DNA of 64,000 nucleotides, taken from contig JAPEIS010000011.1 of NCBI GenBank assembly GCA_029531795.1, forward strand, positions 1,364,001-1,428,000. Reading direction: 5' to 3'. Numbering within the stretch: the stretch's first letter is position 1; each line of letters begins with the position of its first letter. The position numbers were made by a program, and so were the translations under genes. The notes under the pieces are model-generated. The model did not search any database, was not told the origin of the DNA, and saw only the letters and a program-made list of their open reading frames with translations. This DNA is from Sclerotinia nivalis (Eukaryota; Ascomycota; Leotiomycetes; Helotiales; Sclerotiniaceae). Below, piece after piece: positions 12,801 through 25,846 of the stretch.

Positions 12801-14488
12801 TTTACATATTTGGATGTATTATTTACAATTGGCTATCATCTAACAACAACTACCACAAAATACTTGAAGTAGCTGGAGATTTTTAACGGCATTTCGGTAC
12901 GGGTGGCTTATCTGATATGGACAGTCCAGGGAAATACCGAATGCACAACATCTTCATTGCAACCCACCCCTCTCCTATTTGCATTCCGCTCTCCACTTTA
13001 CCCCCCGCGTCGTTTATTTCCTCGATTTTCAGCTTCAAACTTCCCTTTCTCTTCTTAGTTCTAGACCGTTCGATGTAGATTCTGTCCCCGCACCTGAACA
13101 TGGTTGCCTCCATCGGAAGGTTGCAATTGTTACAGTGGCTAGCAACTACATTTCCTTCCGCGCCCAATGAAAGGGACACGCATGTATCGGCATTTAGATT
13201 TGTTCGAACCTGCTAATCACCGATCGCCACAATACAATGACATAAACAATAATCTGCCAATGCCATTAACTTCAATCCACATTCGTCTCGCCGGTGTTTC
13301 CAGTTGCAACATAACCAAAATATCAATGGACACCAGTGCATATCCATTCTAACCATCCGCCAGTTCGTATCCAAACAATTCAACACAGCCTGGTCTGCCC
13401 AAACACACATTACAACAGCGAAATATCTCTAGGAGCTAGGATTCGTATTCAACTTGTAGATCAAATCACATAAAACAGATGTTTAACTATCTTATCTAAC
13501 TAACACAACAGCTCAATGACAATTTAAATACAATATAGGTTCCAGCCTATCCAGTTCCAACTCTGCGAACCAGAAGTTTTAATCATCATCTAAGCGAAGA
13601 ATCAAGCTATCTATCAAAGCAACGCTGTGTATTTACAGTGTAGCTAGCACAGCGTCTATCTCATTGAAGATCCCATCCCATTTCATCCAAACAGCTACCT
13701 CGACTTCCAATCTCGGTCTTCCACACATGCGCAGCGTGTTACTACATATAGATGCATATATCCACATGTGCATACTGCAATTATATATGAAGATATAGTA
13801 AAGATAAAGTATAGCGCATACTCGTCGCCTCACAAAACTGCAGAAAGGAGAAAGAATCTTCAAACGAGCACCATGCAATGGCATACATGCAATACTGCAA
13901 GGTACAGGTACTGGATGACGAAACGGTCATGATGCAGCTTTGATGTCAAGTTCTTTCTCCTGAAGATTTTCAATATCGATCTATGTTTTTGGTCTGGGTA
14001 GTAGGTACCAGGATGGTCTTTTGCCCAATCATAAACCCCTTCGTCAATGCGACCTTTCTTCAACCTCCATTTAACCCCCGGTCAAACCAATCATCACCAC
14101 TCCTCCTCCTCCCCATTCCATATCGGGCACTACGACACTACCGGCATCCCATCATCCAGCTCCCCTCCCACAAAAGCCATCTCATCTCTCCTCTCTCTGC
14201 ACATCACCACACCATCCCATGCACAAGGTGGGAAAATATGGCATGGCTTGCATCGCTACAACCAAGAATGCAAATAAGTTGCATGGACATTTATTTGCGC
14301 ACACGCACACACCATACACATACATAGATACATACATACAACATACCATAAATCTAGCGCCTCCCTCAAATGACGCCAAGATATATTTATCCTGTCGAAC
14401 AATGACACGGTATATACCGGTCCATATACATACGGCACTTGAACGTAACACCAATACTAGTAACCTCGCCTATGATTTTAGTACAAGT

Positions 14489-14522
14489 ATACATACCTAC
14501 ATACCTACATACCTACATACTA
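14489..14522. repeat. ACATACCT microsatellite
   Basis: The unit ACATACCT/CTACATAC is repeated about four times in tandem inside the gene-poor region downstream of pmt2. Confidence 0.85.
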
Positions 14523-14835
14523 GGTACATCCATACACCAGAAGCCCATCCGAATACCACATTGCGAACTTGGTAACCACAGCGGGAGTTAGGTAATCTGA
14601 AGCAAGGAAGCGAGATGTAATTAGAGGAATTGTAGGACGAAGATCATCATACTGAGGACCTGATCAGATACTATGGAAGAATTTCAATACCCTTACACTG
14701 CGTTATCGAATATTCATGCCATGCCGATTGATTAGAACTAGTACCCCCGCCATGTTATTTATTCCCGTCCATCCATCTATCTGTATGCATGCAGGATTTC
14801 TTAACCGAGAATTGTTATTATGTTACACTCATATC

Positions 14836-14868
14836 CATGTCCATATCCATATCCATATCCATATCCAA
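14836..14868. repeat. ATCCAT hexanucleotide repeat
   Basis: The unit CCATAT is repeated about five times in tandem in a pyrimidine-rich non-coding region. Confidence 0.85.
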
Positions 14869-16069
14869 ATTAAGAATCTATCGCAATTATACTTCTCCAA
14901 CTTATAATTTTTCTCAAATTGCCCCGGAGATGCCTCCGACGTTCCCCTCATTCGCTGCCATCTCTGACAACCCCTGCAAAAATTATAACCATTGGCAACA
15001 GGAATTTCTCATAAACTACAGAGTATCAGGTATATCTTATTCTATCTCTAAAATAATCACCATGCGATTTTAATCAACGTCATTGATGTATAGCTACGAG
15101 TACACCGATAAACGTTCTTCCTGCTTCTTTTCTATGTCCTTCCTACCTGTTTTCTGCGTCCTTCCCTCTTCTTTCCTACCTTCTACTTATTCCCCTTTCT
15201 CCCTCCTTTGCTCCCTCCCTCCCTCCCTCCCTTCCACCATGTTCCACTTCATCCCCACCCAAATCCATCCTTCCAACCCTTCCCCATCCTCATCCACATC
15301 CACCCTCTCAATATTACCTTTCCCTCAAACAAGTTACATACAGCCAACCAACCAACCTACTATATATACCCCATACCCTACACCCTATACCCTATCTCCT
15401 ACCTTCTACCTTCTACCTCTTACCCATGAAACCCCCCAAAAATCCCCCAACAAAAATTCCCAAATCACGTAATTAATTCAATCCAATCCAATACAATACA
15501 ATACATCATACCAACACACATACACATTACTAGTTATATGCTCAATCTGTAGACTAACTATATAAAAACACTATTTATTTGAAGCAATAGCGTGTATCTC
15601 ATACTAATTGATACATATCCACTATTTTGCATGCAATATATTCGCATTGACCTCTCCGCTCCACTCACTCCCTTGCCCTTGTCAATTACCCGCCCATCCC
15701 TTTTTAACCACCCTAGAATTATCCACCCACACACCTATCCATTCATGAAGATGGCTTTTAGTAAAATACAAATATACAATACAACAACACATTGAAGCTT
15801 TGCAAAATAAAAGTGAAACAAGAGATGAAAATTCGAGATTTTGTTACACATATGTATCCGTAAAGTAAAGCAGAATTCGTATCAGAATCACGTATGCCAT
15901 CCACCTTACTATGCGAAATTTTCCTTTTCCAGATTTCCCTTTCCACACCCATCCTTTGCCCACAAGATAAGATTGTAATCCATCCATTCATTCATTCACC
16001 TCTAACCTTGAACTATTGCCTCTCTTATATGAAGGACTTCTTCTACATCTCAATCAAGATACGTCCCCT

Positions 16070-18530
16070 TTAATCCGTAACTCTCCAGCTATCGAACCAC
16101 TTCAACCTGGAATATTCCTTATTAGGTCCCGACATACCCCAGGAGATAGGTATAAAGAAAATATAAAGCGCAATCGTCAAGCCATACAAAACACCATAGA
16201 TAGCATATTGCAAAGTCTTAGCTTGGTTCTTCAGCATCCAATCCGAGCAGAAACCAAAAGTCAAGATGGCGAAATAGAGCGCTGGATAGTAATGATGAAC
16301 GTAAGTGACACGAGCCATGGCGACAAATGGCATGTAGTGGAGGAACCATCCGAGAACTGGGTACAGACCAGCATAATGAATTTGGTCAATGTCCGTCTGG
16401 CTGAGCTCGTCGTATCCACGCTGCCATCTGATGAGGTACCAGAGAACGAGGAGACCGAGGACACCAAGGGAGGCGGTGGAACCCCAGTACACGAGAGGAT
16501 TGCCAAGAAGGAAATATTTGACTATATTGTCATCCCATCCACACATTCTTAATCCTACATTAAGGATTGGCCATTGCCAGAAATAAGAAGCTAGATCATC
16601 CTGCTTGTCAGGATCTGGCACAAGTGCATTATTCGAGGTCATCATGGCAACATTCAAGTGAATGAAGTCGTGAATGAAAGGAGACTTATAAGCTCCAGCA
16701 TCAGCAGCAGGCACTATAAATGTGGTCAGTAGGCTCTTCATTAATCGATACAATCAACATACATTTCTCGTTCCAGTGAGCTTCCACGTTCCAATGAGTG
16801 TAAACATCCTTCGGATTATTGTCCTTGGTACAAGTGACTTCGATTTGCTTGAAACCCCATTGTGGTAAGTTAACATTACCAGCTCGCAAGTAGCATCCTA
16901 AAGCTGTGTGCTTGAGTCGGAAAGAAGTAGTCAAGGTCCTAATTTTGCTTCGGTCATTTGAGGAAACATCCTTGACAACTTCCATAGTCCAGTGATCTTT
17001 GTCATCACCAACAGTGGTATTTCCATAACATGAGACTTCCTTATCGGCCTTGGTAATAGGTGCCGATACATCATGTGAGTGAAGGTTGCGGCCAGTTTGT
17101 GAATGAACGAAACGTAGAACATCGCCATCGGCAACATATCTGAGCGGTGCCTCTGGGTCAAATTCTGGTTGAGAACGATTAGGGTAGAACCACCACTCGT
17201 TGTTAGCATCTTTGTGGTGGTAGCAAGTAATTTGTTGTTGATTGGAACCTTCAGGATAGGTCTGAACGTGGGAATGAAGTAGACCACCGCCGTATCCCAT
17301 ATTCTTGATCGTAGCTCGAGATCCATATGCAATCTCAAGCGGACTATCTTTCCCAACTTCAGTTCCTTTCAAATTGGCCTGGAATAAGGAGCTCATTTGA
17401 GCATCACCGGGTCCGCTGTTTTCCAAAATGGTGAAGTGGATAGCAAAAGATAACATGTAAACGAGTATGGGGATGACGATCAGAGTAATGACTCTGATAC
17501 CGAGATGCGCCGCAAGCTCAACCTAGAGATACATCAGCAAGTCAACCAATCGAAAGAGCAATTAGACTTGTTTTACCTTTGGCATTTTAGTATTGCCAAA
17601 CTTGTTCCATAAATCTTCAATTGTGTAAATTCCAACCATGGCTGTGCAGAAGAGGCCAACCATTTTTACACTGCAAACACATCCAATACTTAAACCAGTC
17701 AAGATAAGCCAGACGAACCATTCTAAGGTCCAACTTTGATTTTGGAGATTGTGAAATCTAGCCCAGCAGAGAACTGTGGTGAATGTAAAGCATAAAAGCA
17801 TAGAATCCAAGAGAATGAAGCGACTGATGGTGGTGTAGGAATTTTCGCAGAGGACCATCAATGTAACGAACCATACAGCCGGTCTCTTGAAGTTCAATTC
17901 GCGAGCAGTAAAGTAAGCCAAAGGAATCGTGACGGCACCGAAGAAGGCGTTGAAGGCACGCATAAAGGTGTAATTAATTTCCTCGGGGTATTGCTCCCCA
18001 GACTTAAATTCAAAAGTGCCATTGTAACCTGCGAGATATCCGGAAAGGCCAACCAACATCTTTCCGAGAGGAGGGTGGACATCGAAGTAGAATTCCCGTT
18101 TGAGGTAATGAGATCCAAATTTTCCAAAACTACACCCGACATGATCAGTCCAAAATGTTAAGAGTCTTGAATATAAAGAATATGCTTACTGGGCTTCATC
18201 CCAAGTAACAATAGGTGAAAGACCGATCTTGTATAATCTAGTGAAGAATGCGAATATTGTGAAGATCAATGGAGCAATTAAGAACTCCCACTCATCAAGG
18301 AACTGTACTATAGATTGCTTTCCCTGCCGTGAGTTAATTGTAATCAGTCTCTACCCCCTAAAGGTATTGCAGAAAAACTCATAAGGTTTGCTCACTTTCT
18401 TGACTTGTGTCTTCTTGTCGTCTATCTCCACCGTGTCTACAAGACTACCATTGGATGATGGTACGTTACGTCGACGAGTTGTTTGAGCATGATCTGCGCC
18501 AGAAGCAACAGCTGCCTTGCTGGGAGCCAT
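16070..18530 (-). CDS. pmt2: Protein O-mannosyltransferase, PMT2 family
   Basis: Five minus-strand exons (18530-18396, 18323-18190, 18129-17577, 17522-16763, 16713-16070) encode 741 residues, the usual length for fungal Pmt2. The protein is a multi-spanning ER membrane enzyme that moves mannose from dolichyl-phosphate-mannose to Ser/Thr of secretory and wall proteins. Early in the protein is the acidic catalytic motif TWDEAHFGKFGSHY followed by FYFDVHPPLGK; intron 2 falls inside the DEAH codon set. Membrane helices follow, then a lumenal MIR region at about residues 330-520 with LLHSHVQTYPEGSNQQQ and HNLHSHDV-like blocks. A C-terminal set of helices ends in GMSGPNKEYSRLKWFDSWRV. These features fit Pmt2 better than Pmt1 or Pmt4. 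All exon phases close. Family assignment is strong; the subclass is from pattern memory. Confidence 0.95.
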
Positions 18531-19412
18531 CTCGAATGAGTGCGAGAGGTTCCAAAAAAAAAGCGTCGTCCCTCCGAGTTACGTATTTCCCAAAGAAACC
18601 TTCAATAATTTATGATCTGCAGTGGTAGCAGGTCAATGTTTGTGGCCCGGGTTGATGATGGGGCTTTCGAAAGTCACAACTTAAAGAACTTCTAGGGAAT
18701 GTCGAAGAATTGAAGAAAGAATAAATTAATGAAAAAAGTCTCGCATCTCTCCGCAGTTTCTAGGAGCAGATTCGCAGATGAAGAGGAAGTAGGTAAAGAC
18801 GTAATCCCTTGTGAAAGTTTGTAAAAAGGAGTCCTAGATTATACTAAGTCTACCTTGCTTGAAATCAATTGGGGGATCTAAAATTAGTGCACCACCAAAT
18901 TACCCGAAATCTGTCCTTCTGAGGCTGACAAGGCTGGAGCAAGTTGGAAAGTTTTTAGACCTACCTAGTGTCTAGCTACTTGAGATTTTTGTTTGCAATG
19001 TAAGATCTTAGTTCATTATATGTGAAATGATCAACATGCGATTTGATTTAGATATAAAAGCGCACGCTGAACCAAACTGCGCACGTTTTTTGTCTAATGA
19101 ATCTAATCGCGGAGAAGAAGTGTTGGTCCTACAGGGCTGTCAATGTCAGAGTAAAACGTGAACATCGCCATTAAAGAGTTCTCAGACTCCTCTACCTTCA
19201 ATGCACATTGCATCAGGGAGATTTCAGTTGTAAATGTTGAGTCCCTAATAAATTGTAGAATACCTAGCCTTTGGAAATAATTTACAAATCCCGATAAATT
19301 CACATTCTATATGTGCTCTAGATGGCACTGGTATTACACTCCCTCCTTCGAACTTCCATTTACGCCCGCTTCTTGCTAATTCCAATCTAATATCCTACCA
19401 GTATAACGACGC
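18531..19412. other. pmt2 promoter / sugar-transporter 3' flank
   Basis: About 0.9 kb without a gene. It lies upstream of pmt2 and downstream of the sugar transporter, both on the minus strand. No distinct element was recognised. Confidence 0.6.
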
Positions 19413-21923
19413 TCACTCCTCGTCTTGATCTAATGGTTTATACTTTCCACTTTTTATACTGCCCCCCTCGCCCTTGTTCCGGTTCACCATACGTGAGATC
19501 CAGCCTCCTACACCTTCTCCCGACTCTTCATCTGCCCCATATTGGGGTTTTCCATTGACTATCGAAACATTGGGTGGGTCAATATCAAGACCGGGGATGG
19601 CACTTGAAGGACCAATACCATTCGGACCTCCATATCCACGTCTCAGATCAACAGAAGGGACAGGCGAGCTGACGCCCATCAACGAGCCAGTCTCGGCTCT
19701 GGTTGCTGGCGTGGGCACTGCTGTAGTCGCGTCACCAAAGATCATGTCCATATCTTCCAATCTTACGCCGGCTGTCTCAGGATAGATGAAGTAAACTACA
19801 AGTTGTTAGGTTTTAAAACATGAAAAGCACCAGAAGTAGACTTACCGACGACGAAACTTGTTGCACAGAAAAAGGCATGGACCAAGTATAGACGCCATGT
19901 GATTAATTCTTGTAGGACAGGCGTCAATTCTCCTACGAGCCAGTTGAAAGCCCAGTTCGTGGCGGTAGACAAACTGGCTCCTTTGGATCGAATGCTGAGG
20001 GGTAGAATCTCCGGTGGATAAAGCCATGGGATTGGCCCCCAACTAAACCCAAAAGCACCATTATATATCATAACAAATATGACAACCAAAGTAGGTGTAG
20101 ATGGTATGTCCAAGAATAGGAAGTAAGATATGGCGGACAGCGATATAACCATAGCTATTGCACCGCTAAGAAGAATGAAGCGTCGCCCCCAACGGTCTAC
20201 CAGATACCATGGCGGTATGGTACATAAGAAGTACGTGATAGCGTTGATGCCAGTCATCAAAATCGCCTGACGGCCAAGCCAACCTGCGGATTCGAAGACA
20301 AGTGGAGCATAGTATGAAATGACGTTGATGCCATTGAGTTGAGCGAAAGCCTGAGCCGACATAGCGATGAAGACTCGGGTACGATATCGTCGAAACATAT
20401 CTTTGTAAGATTTCTCACCCTCTTGGCGAGCCATCAATACATTCATCTTAATTTCCCGATATTCTTCTCGTGCCTTCTGATTATGAATGTCACCAGCGCC
20501 ATAAAGATTGGCAATAACCACCATACCTTCTTCATCGTGGTCATTATCTAACAGCCATCTAAATGGGATCAGTCAAACGTATAATTTAGGCAACGAATAA
20601 TAAATACCGTGGTGACTCGACGATGATCAAACTTCCAACACCCAAAAGAGCACCCATGACGCACTGCATCAATAAAGGTATTCTCCACGACATATTCCCC
20701 TTGATAAAACTGCAGAAATAGTCCACCCATACAGAGGTCGCATATCCTGTGATATTGCCCGAAAATTCGATACAGGCGAGCTTTCCGCGGTTATGAGGAG
20801 GTGATATCTCTGATTGGTATATGGGCACAATCGTTGACAGCATGCCAACACCGACACCTGCAATGATACGACCAAGAAGCATCATAGGCATGCCAGTAGC
20901 CAACGTCTGAAGTGCGCCTCCAACGAAGAAGATGCAGGACCCATATAAAATTGTCTTTCTTCGCCCTATTATGTCACCGACCTTTCCGACAACGAGAGAT
21001 GAAATAAATGCGCCGATCTCCAAGATAGCAACCATAGTACCGACCTCGGCTCGAGAAGGTTGATTGAAATAATCTTTGAAGTAAGGACCGCTGCGAGGAC
21101 AATTAGCCAAAAGTGGAAATCCAAGTAGGCAGACTAATACATACGTGATAATGCCAGACATAACTCCTTGATCATATCCAAATAAAAACACACCTAATGA
21201 TACAAAAATACTTGTAAAATACCTGCCTCATCATCAGTTCTATGCGCAGAGTATATTAACCGATATCCTTACACTAATGGCCGGCCTGTCAGGCCGTGCA
21301 TCTGCCTCTCACCTCCCGTCATGATTGCGGCCAAGATATGCTCAGCTCTACTGATCTGTCGAGGGCCAGGATCGGGAATTTCGATATCCTCTTTAACAAG
21401 TCCAGGATGGTAGTGTTTCTCCTCTTTGCCGTTGGTCTTGTCGTTATATCGAACCCTTTTTCTTGTCTTTCTTTTGGAAGAACCACCAAAAACTTCTTCG
21501 TCAAGGGATGCTCGTAATCGAATTTGTAACGGGTCTTCCTCGTCTGCAAGTTGCTCTGCGAGATCACCTGTGTCACTCCACGAAAATTCGGAACCAGGTG
21601 ACGATGAGCGCGAAAGGGAAGGCCGCCGACCCTGCTTCTCGTCCGAGCCCAGCAATCCTTGGTTAGGAGTCGACCGATGTGCTGTGGACAATGTTCGTAA
21701 TGGTATGTTCGCAGGGCGACGAGATGATTTTGAAGAAGGAATGTTGAAGGTAATTGAGCTGTAGCAGCAGCCCAAAGCGCACGGAGTTGGATTGGTGGGG
21801 AAAAGGTCGGGGTAGAAAAGAAGTTCACAAAGTGGATGGATGAGATGGCACGTCACTAACACCGAGACCCTGAATGGCCGTGATTGTAAATTGTGGATCC
21901 CACGCGGTGAGATGAGTATTCAT
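19413..21923 (-). CDS. MFS sugar transporter with long N-terminal cytosolic extension
   Basis: The core exons are certain: 21222-21145, 21090-20608, 20558-19846 and 19795-19413, preceded by an exon ending at 21273. Joins restore SLGVFLFGYDQGVMSGIIT, GPYFKDYF, VESPRWLLDND and YFIYPETAGVRLEDMD. The 12-helix sugar-porter signatures are present: GDIIGRRKTILYG after helix 2, GRIIAGVGVGMLSTIVPIYQ in helix 4/5, ESPR, and PETAG after helix 12. Hexose or related sugar/H+ symport at the plasma membrane is the likely role; the substrate cannot be read. The exon before helix 1 is open for about 190 codons and is Ser/Arg-rich and acidic (PGSEFSWSDTGDLAEQLADE). It has no early in-frame ATG, so an upstream exon is needed. 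The best model uses the ATG at 21923, exon 21923-21863, and an acceptor before 21681, giving about 708 residues. A shorter start at the ATG of MTGGERQ is the alternative. Confidence 0.88.
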
Positions 21924-24900
21924 ATGATAAGAAAAATGGAACAAAATAATCTCGGCGTCAGTATCTCCCTTACAATTCGTAGTACAACTATGTGATTGAA
22001 TACGATGTTGGTTGGTGATGTTAAAAGAAGGCTATGTGTTGTTTGACCTACTGATATGGGCGGATGATGAGTTTAAGGTACGCGGGCCATAGAACGATCC
22101 TGCAATTGAGAGCTGGTACTCACTACTAGATGCGGAGCTCTCATAACAAGGATATCACGTGCTTACATACTAGTTTTGGACACTAATAATCTCAAGAATG
22201 CCCCTTTTCTTCTTATCAATTTATCTCACCATATATCAAACTTTCAGCTGCCATTCTATCAAGTTGTTCAAGAAAGTAAGCATGCTTACATGGTCTTTCA
22301 ATTTCATTAACTCCACAAAAGAATATGGAGAACCCGTTGTTATCGCTCTCCACCTTCCACCCTCCACCTTTCACTTCACATCTATTTTGTGATCTGCCAA
22401 GTTACTACTAAGATTGTGCTCTCTCTGGTTGATATGGGTCAAGCTCAACGACAATTCGTTACCAATCTTTACATGACCAACTAGGTAGCTTGGTATAATT
22501 TTCCAAGAATCTGTCCAATGAGGTCATATTTATCAAGTAATATGGAGTCTCAAATTCCGCGCTGACTTGATATCACTTCGCGATTACTTTTCTCCGTTGG
22601 TTATCATGTGGACAATGAAGATTTTCACGTTAATAAGCTGGACACAAGGTACAGAAACACAGTCATCTTTGCCTTCTGATGACCAAAAGAGGTACAAGAT
22701 GTTCTGCCTTGATCAAGACTCGAGCAGACCTCCAAATTTACGGTAAACTCAATTTACTTCTGTCCTTCATTTCTATGTTCTGTTCAAGCGTTGTGATACT
22801 CTTTCGCGAGTATTGTTAAAGTCGTGGTCGGCATACAGGCTTCTATTCTTCGTTGGCTGAAGATGGGAATCGGAGGGCAGTTACCTGTCACGAAAATGAG
22901 CGCTCGACTTAACTCTAATGATGGGAAGACTCCGGTCTGTCCATGGCTTCCAGTAGATAGCCCGGAAAATCCCCGCACTACACAGAAGGATCCCTGAAAC
23001 CGTTTCAGATTTTGAATGTGCTTGGAACATCAAGTCCATTCAGAACATTGTGCCGTGTTCAGATACTCACAGCTTTCGAATAGTGGAAGTTTTTGGGAAC
23101 TATCGGATGGTAGAGTATGAATCTCCATTTTCGATATCAACGTTCTCAAGTGCTTGTCCAACCGTTCAAATCTAGGATTGTAGGTTTAAATAGTCATCTT
23201 ATGAACGGAAAGGAGACCAGGGGTAAGGGGACCAGCATTATCAACGCTAGATTTTCAAGGATTGCTGTATAGATGTCTCGGAAAGATGTTATAAACATAC
23301 AGCCATTTTTGGGGGATGAGGGGTGGTAGGAAGTCAGGGGAAGCGAAGTGTGTTAGGACGATATAATAACGAATATTCGGATTTTGGAGAATGTTCTTGC
23401 GGATATATGACGGGTAATAGAATGAGATGGGATGAATGGTTACTTGAGAGTGGAGATTAAGATGCAACTTCATATTAGGAAGTTGTAGCTTGGTTCTTGG
23501 TAGGCAAAAGTACTTTTGGCTGCTGGCTCGAATGGGTTTCGAGTGTTTATCTCCTATCATATACCTCTAAGGTCAGGTAACGTTGCCCGCCATGCCATGG
23601 AGTTGTTCTAAATACAGGCAGTAGAGAATGATTATCGCGCGGAGATTCTATTCCATTGGAGATATAAATGTCATAAAACTCTCGCTAGAGACGCTAGCAA
23701 GTGGTCAACATTCCTTTCCAGTCGCCGCGGCGAGCTCTCCCTGAAACTCCAATTAGGATAGACAAATGAGAAATCATTGGATCCGGGAGGTGAGGTCTAT
23801 TGCAGGAATAAAAATTTCCTGGATAGCAAAAAGGTATATAAGTTTCAAAGCTCTCCGACAGTTCGACTTAAGTAGAAAAAGTTGCCGGAGCCATGCATCT
23901 TCCTGGCATTCCACAGCTACCGGTATATCTCCTTCACTCACATGATACAAAAGATATATAATGACATTAGGAAGGAATTGTCGGACCTATCCAATATCCG
24001 GCACCTTTCCGATATAAATTGCGTGGTTGAAGCTTTTCGTTGGAGTACCTAAGTATTGCATGCTTGGTGTAACCTCCAGGGTCGTCTACTTTTCCATACC
24101 ATACATGTGTTTCACGTATGTTCAACACATTTAATGAGTTCATTACTAACTGTATCGTCGTATTCGAGCTCTTTCACCCAACTGCTGTCGCGAGAACACT
24201 TAGATACGCAAGGCTCTTAGGTGCTAAAAACAGAAAGGAAGGTGAGCCTTGCGGGCGCTTACTCTAGATAATCCCACCAGGTACAGCTCTGGTAGCAATT
24301 AGTTCTAACAGTTTGCCGACAGGTGGAATGTGCAAAAATCCTTCAACTAGATTATTCGCGGAAATCAGGTGTTCGAGCTATTGCCCTTAATTGGTATCTT
24401 GTCCCTCAACCAGACAAAATCGAGAAAATCATTGAAGGAAGGATTAGCGTATCAAGTAAGGACAAGTTTTTCTCTTCCAATAATTCGTTCTTTCTGGTAC
24501 TCCATGACAATGATAGACGTTCCATTTATCCGTTCCTTTTCCATTAAACCCGCTTAACCTCACCAGTATCACAGTATATCGCACAAGTGCAAAACCCCCG
24601 GCAATATTAATTTCCCGCCAAATAATGGTCTTTTTGTTTTTCGAGAAATACCTACCTAGTATACGATTGCTTTATGCGTAAGATCGGTGGCGAGGGGTGA
24701 ATATATTTCGTGGCGGCTGCGCTCTTTAAAACCTGGCAAGAGAGAGGCTGAGCTTCAACTCCCTTTACACAATGGCAAGAATAGTAGGTATAGTAGGCAT
24801 AATAGCTATTTTCAACTACCCGCATCATCTTCAAATCTTAACATCCCTTGGATCCACGAAGGAATTGAAAGAACAACCCGAAAAGCAACCCTGTGAACTG

Positions 24901-25846
24901 AAGACTTACTTATATTCAGCGTGAAGACGTGTTCCCCTTCTCTGTGACTTTTCTTACCAGTTACTCTCTCTTCCTTTTCCTCTAATGCTTGCTCAATCAT
25001 ATTTCATCTGTTGTAACCATTCACCACCTGATTCGACCTTAGATCAATTTTGCTCCGACACGATCATTTCGCTACGACGGAATAATAATATTCTCCAGGT
25101 AACAAGCATTTTAAGGAACCAGGGATTGATGACATTTTTATGAAGAAAAAGGAAAGATTTCCAGGATTCGAACGGGTCGGATGCCATTGCATAATTTAAA
25201 GTCATCGAATGCCTACCTCGTTTTGGCTACGGTGACCAGCCTTCGCCATTTTGACCAGCGCATTTTGCATCAAGGGCAGATTCACTTCCCAGTCCTTGAA
25301 TAACTCACGCTTTGCACACATAATCTGCCATTCTCAATCTCTAATCTTATCAAAATTATACTTTCCGCATGTTTTTCAGTTTCTCCATTGTATCAAGATC
25401 TGTCAAGACTCAATAAGGCTACAAATATACTCGCCATTACGAAACTCGATTCTACGACCAGGATTACTTCAAACAATTCGTGAACGCCAATCTAAAGCAG
25501 CACACTAATTCTAGCGTCTCGTTCCTGAAATTCCATTCTAGTACATCGGCATTAATTGGGGAAGCTGAGCTGAGGAAGGGTCGAGATTGAGGGGCTTAAA
25601 GTCAGGAAAGAACAGAGCTACAAACAGAAACAGAAACCATTGGAATGGGAACTGTAAAGCAGCATTACCTTCGATCAATGCTTCTTTCACAAACACAAAT
25701 CACAATATAAACGCGCGCTTTGGAATTTCGCAACTACGAAAATAATCAATTTTACTCTTTGTTTACAAGGCAATAAAAATAAAGCAATTAAATATTACCG
25801 AGATCTCTTGCGCTCAGTCGCGAATTGTTTGCTTCATTGAGAGAAG
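21924..25846. other. 3.9-kb intergenic region between divergent genes
   Basis: It separates the minus-strand sugar transporter from plus-strand chs7. No coding gene is supported: open frames are under about 100 codons and lack domain-like sequence. It should hold both promoters. The length is large beside the 0.3-0.6 kb spacers in the neighbouring gene block. Confidence 0.5.

Larger units (their letters stand above)
9881..16069. other. 6.2-kb gene-poor region
   Basis: No coding gene can be supported between the Mga2-like start (9880) and the Pmt2 stop (16070). Open frames are short and lack recognisable domains or clean splice partners. The left part (about 9.9-11 kb) should be the promoter and long leader of the Mga2-like gene. 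The right part (14.0-15.9 kb) is strongly pyrimidine-rich on the plus strand with several microsatellites (CATAC, ATCCAT and CCCT types). A long non-coding transcript or a decayed element cannot be excluded. Confidence 0.5.

Noticed and set aside
12883..13179. Minus-strand 98-residue frame with HCNNCNLP and a basic run
   Set aside because: No in-frame ATG of good context, no flanking splice partner and no family resemblance. The Cys pair alone is not enough for a zinc-finger call.
15083..15472. 129-residue plus-strand frame rich in Ser, Pro and Thr
   Set aside because: The composition follows directly from the CCCT/TTCC pyrimidine bias of the DNA; no conserved motif and no signal of selection on codons.
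25155..25185. GTTCGAATCC-like B box on the minus strand, suggesting a tRNA
   Set aside because: The bases on either side of the loop do not form a T stem, and no A box or acceptor stem lies at the right distance.
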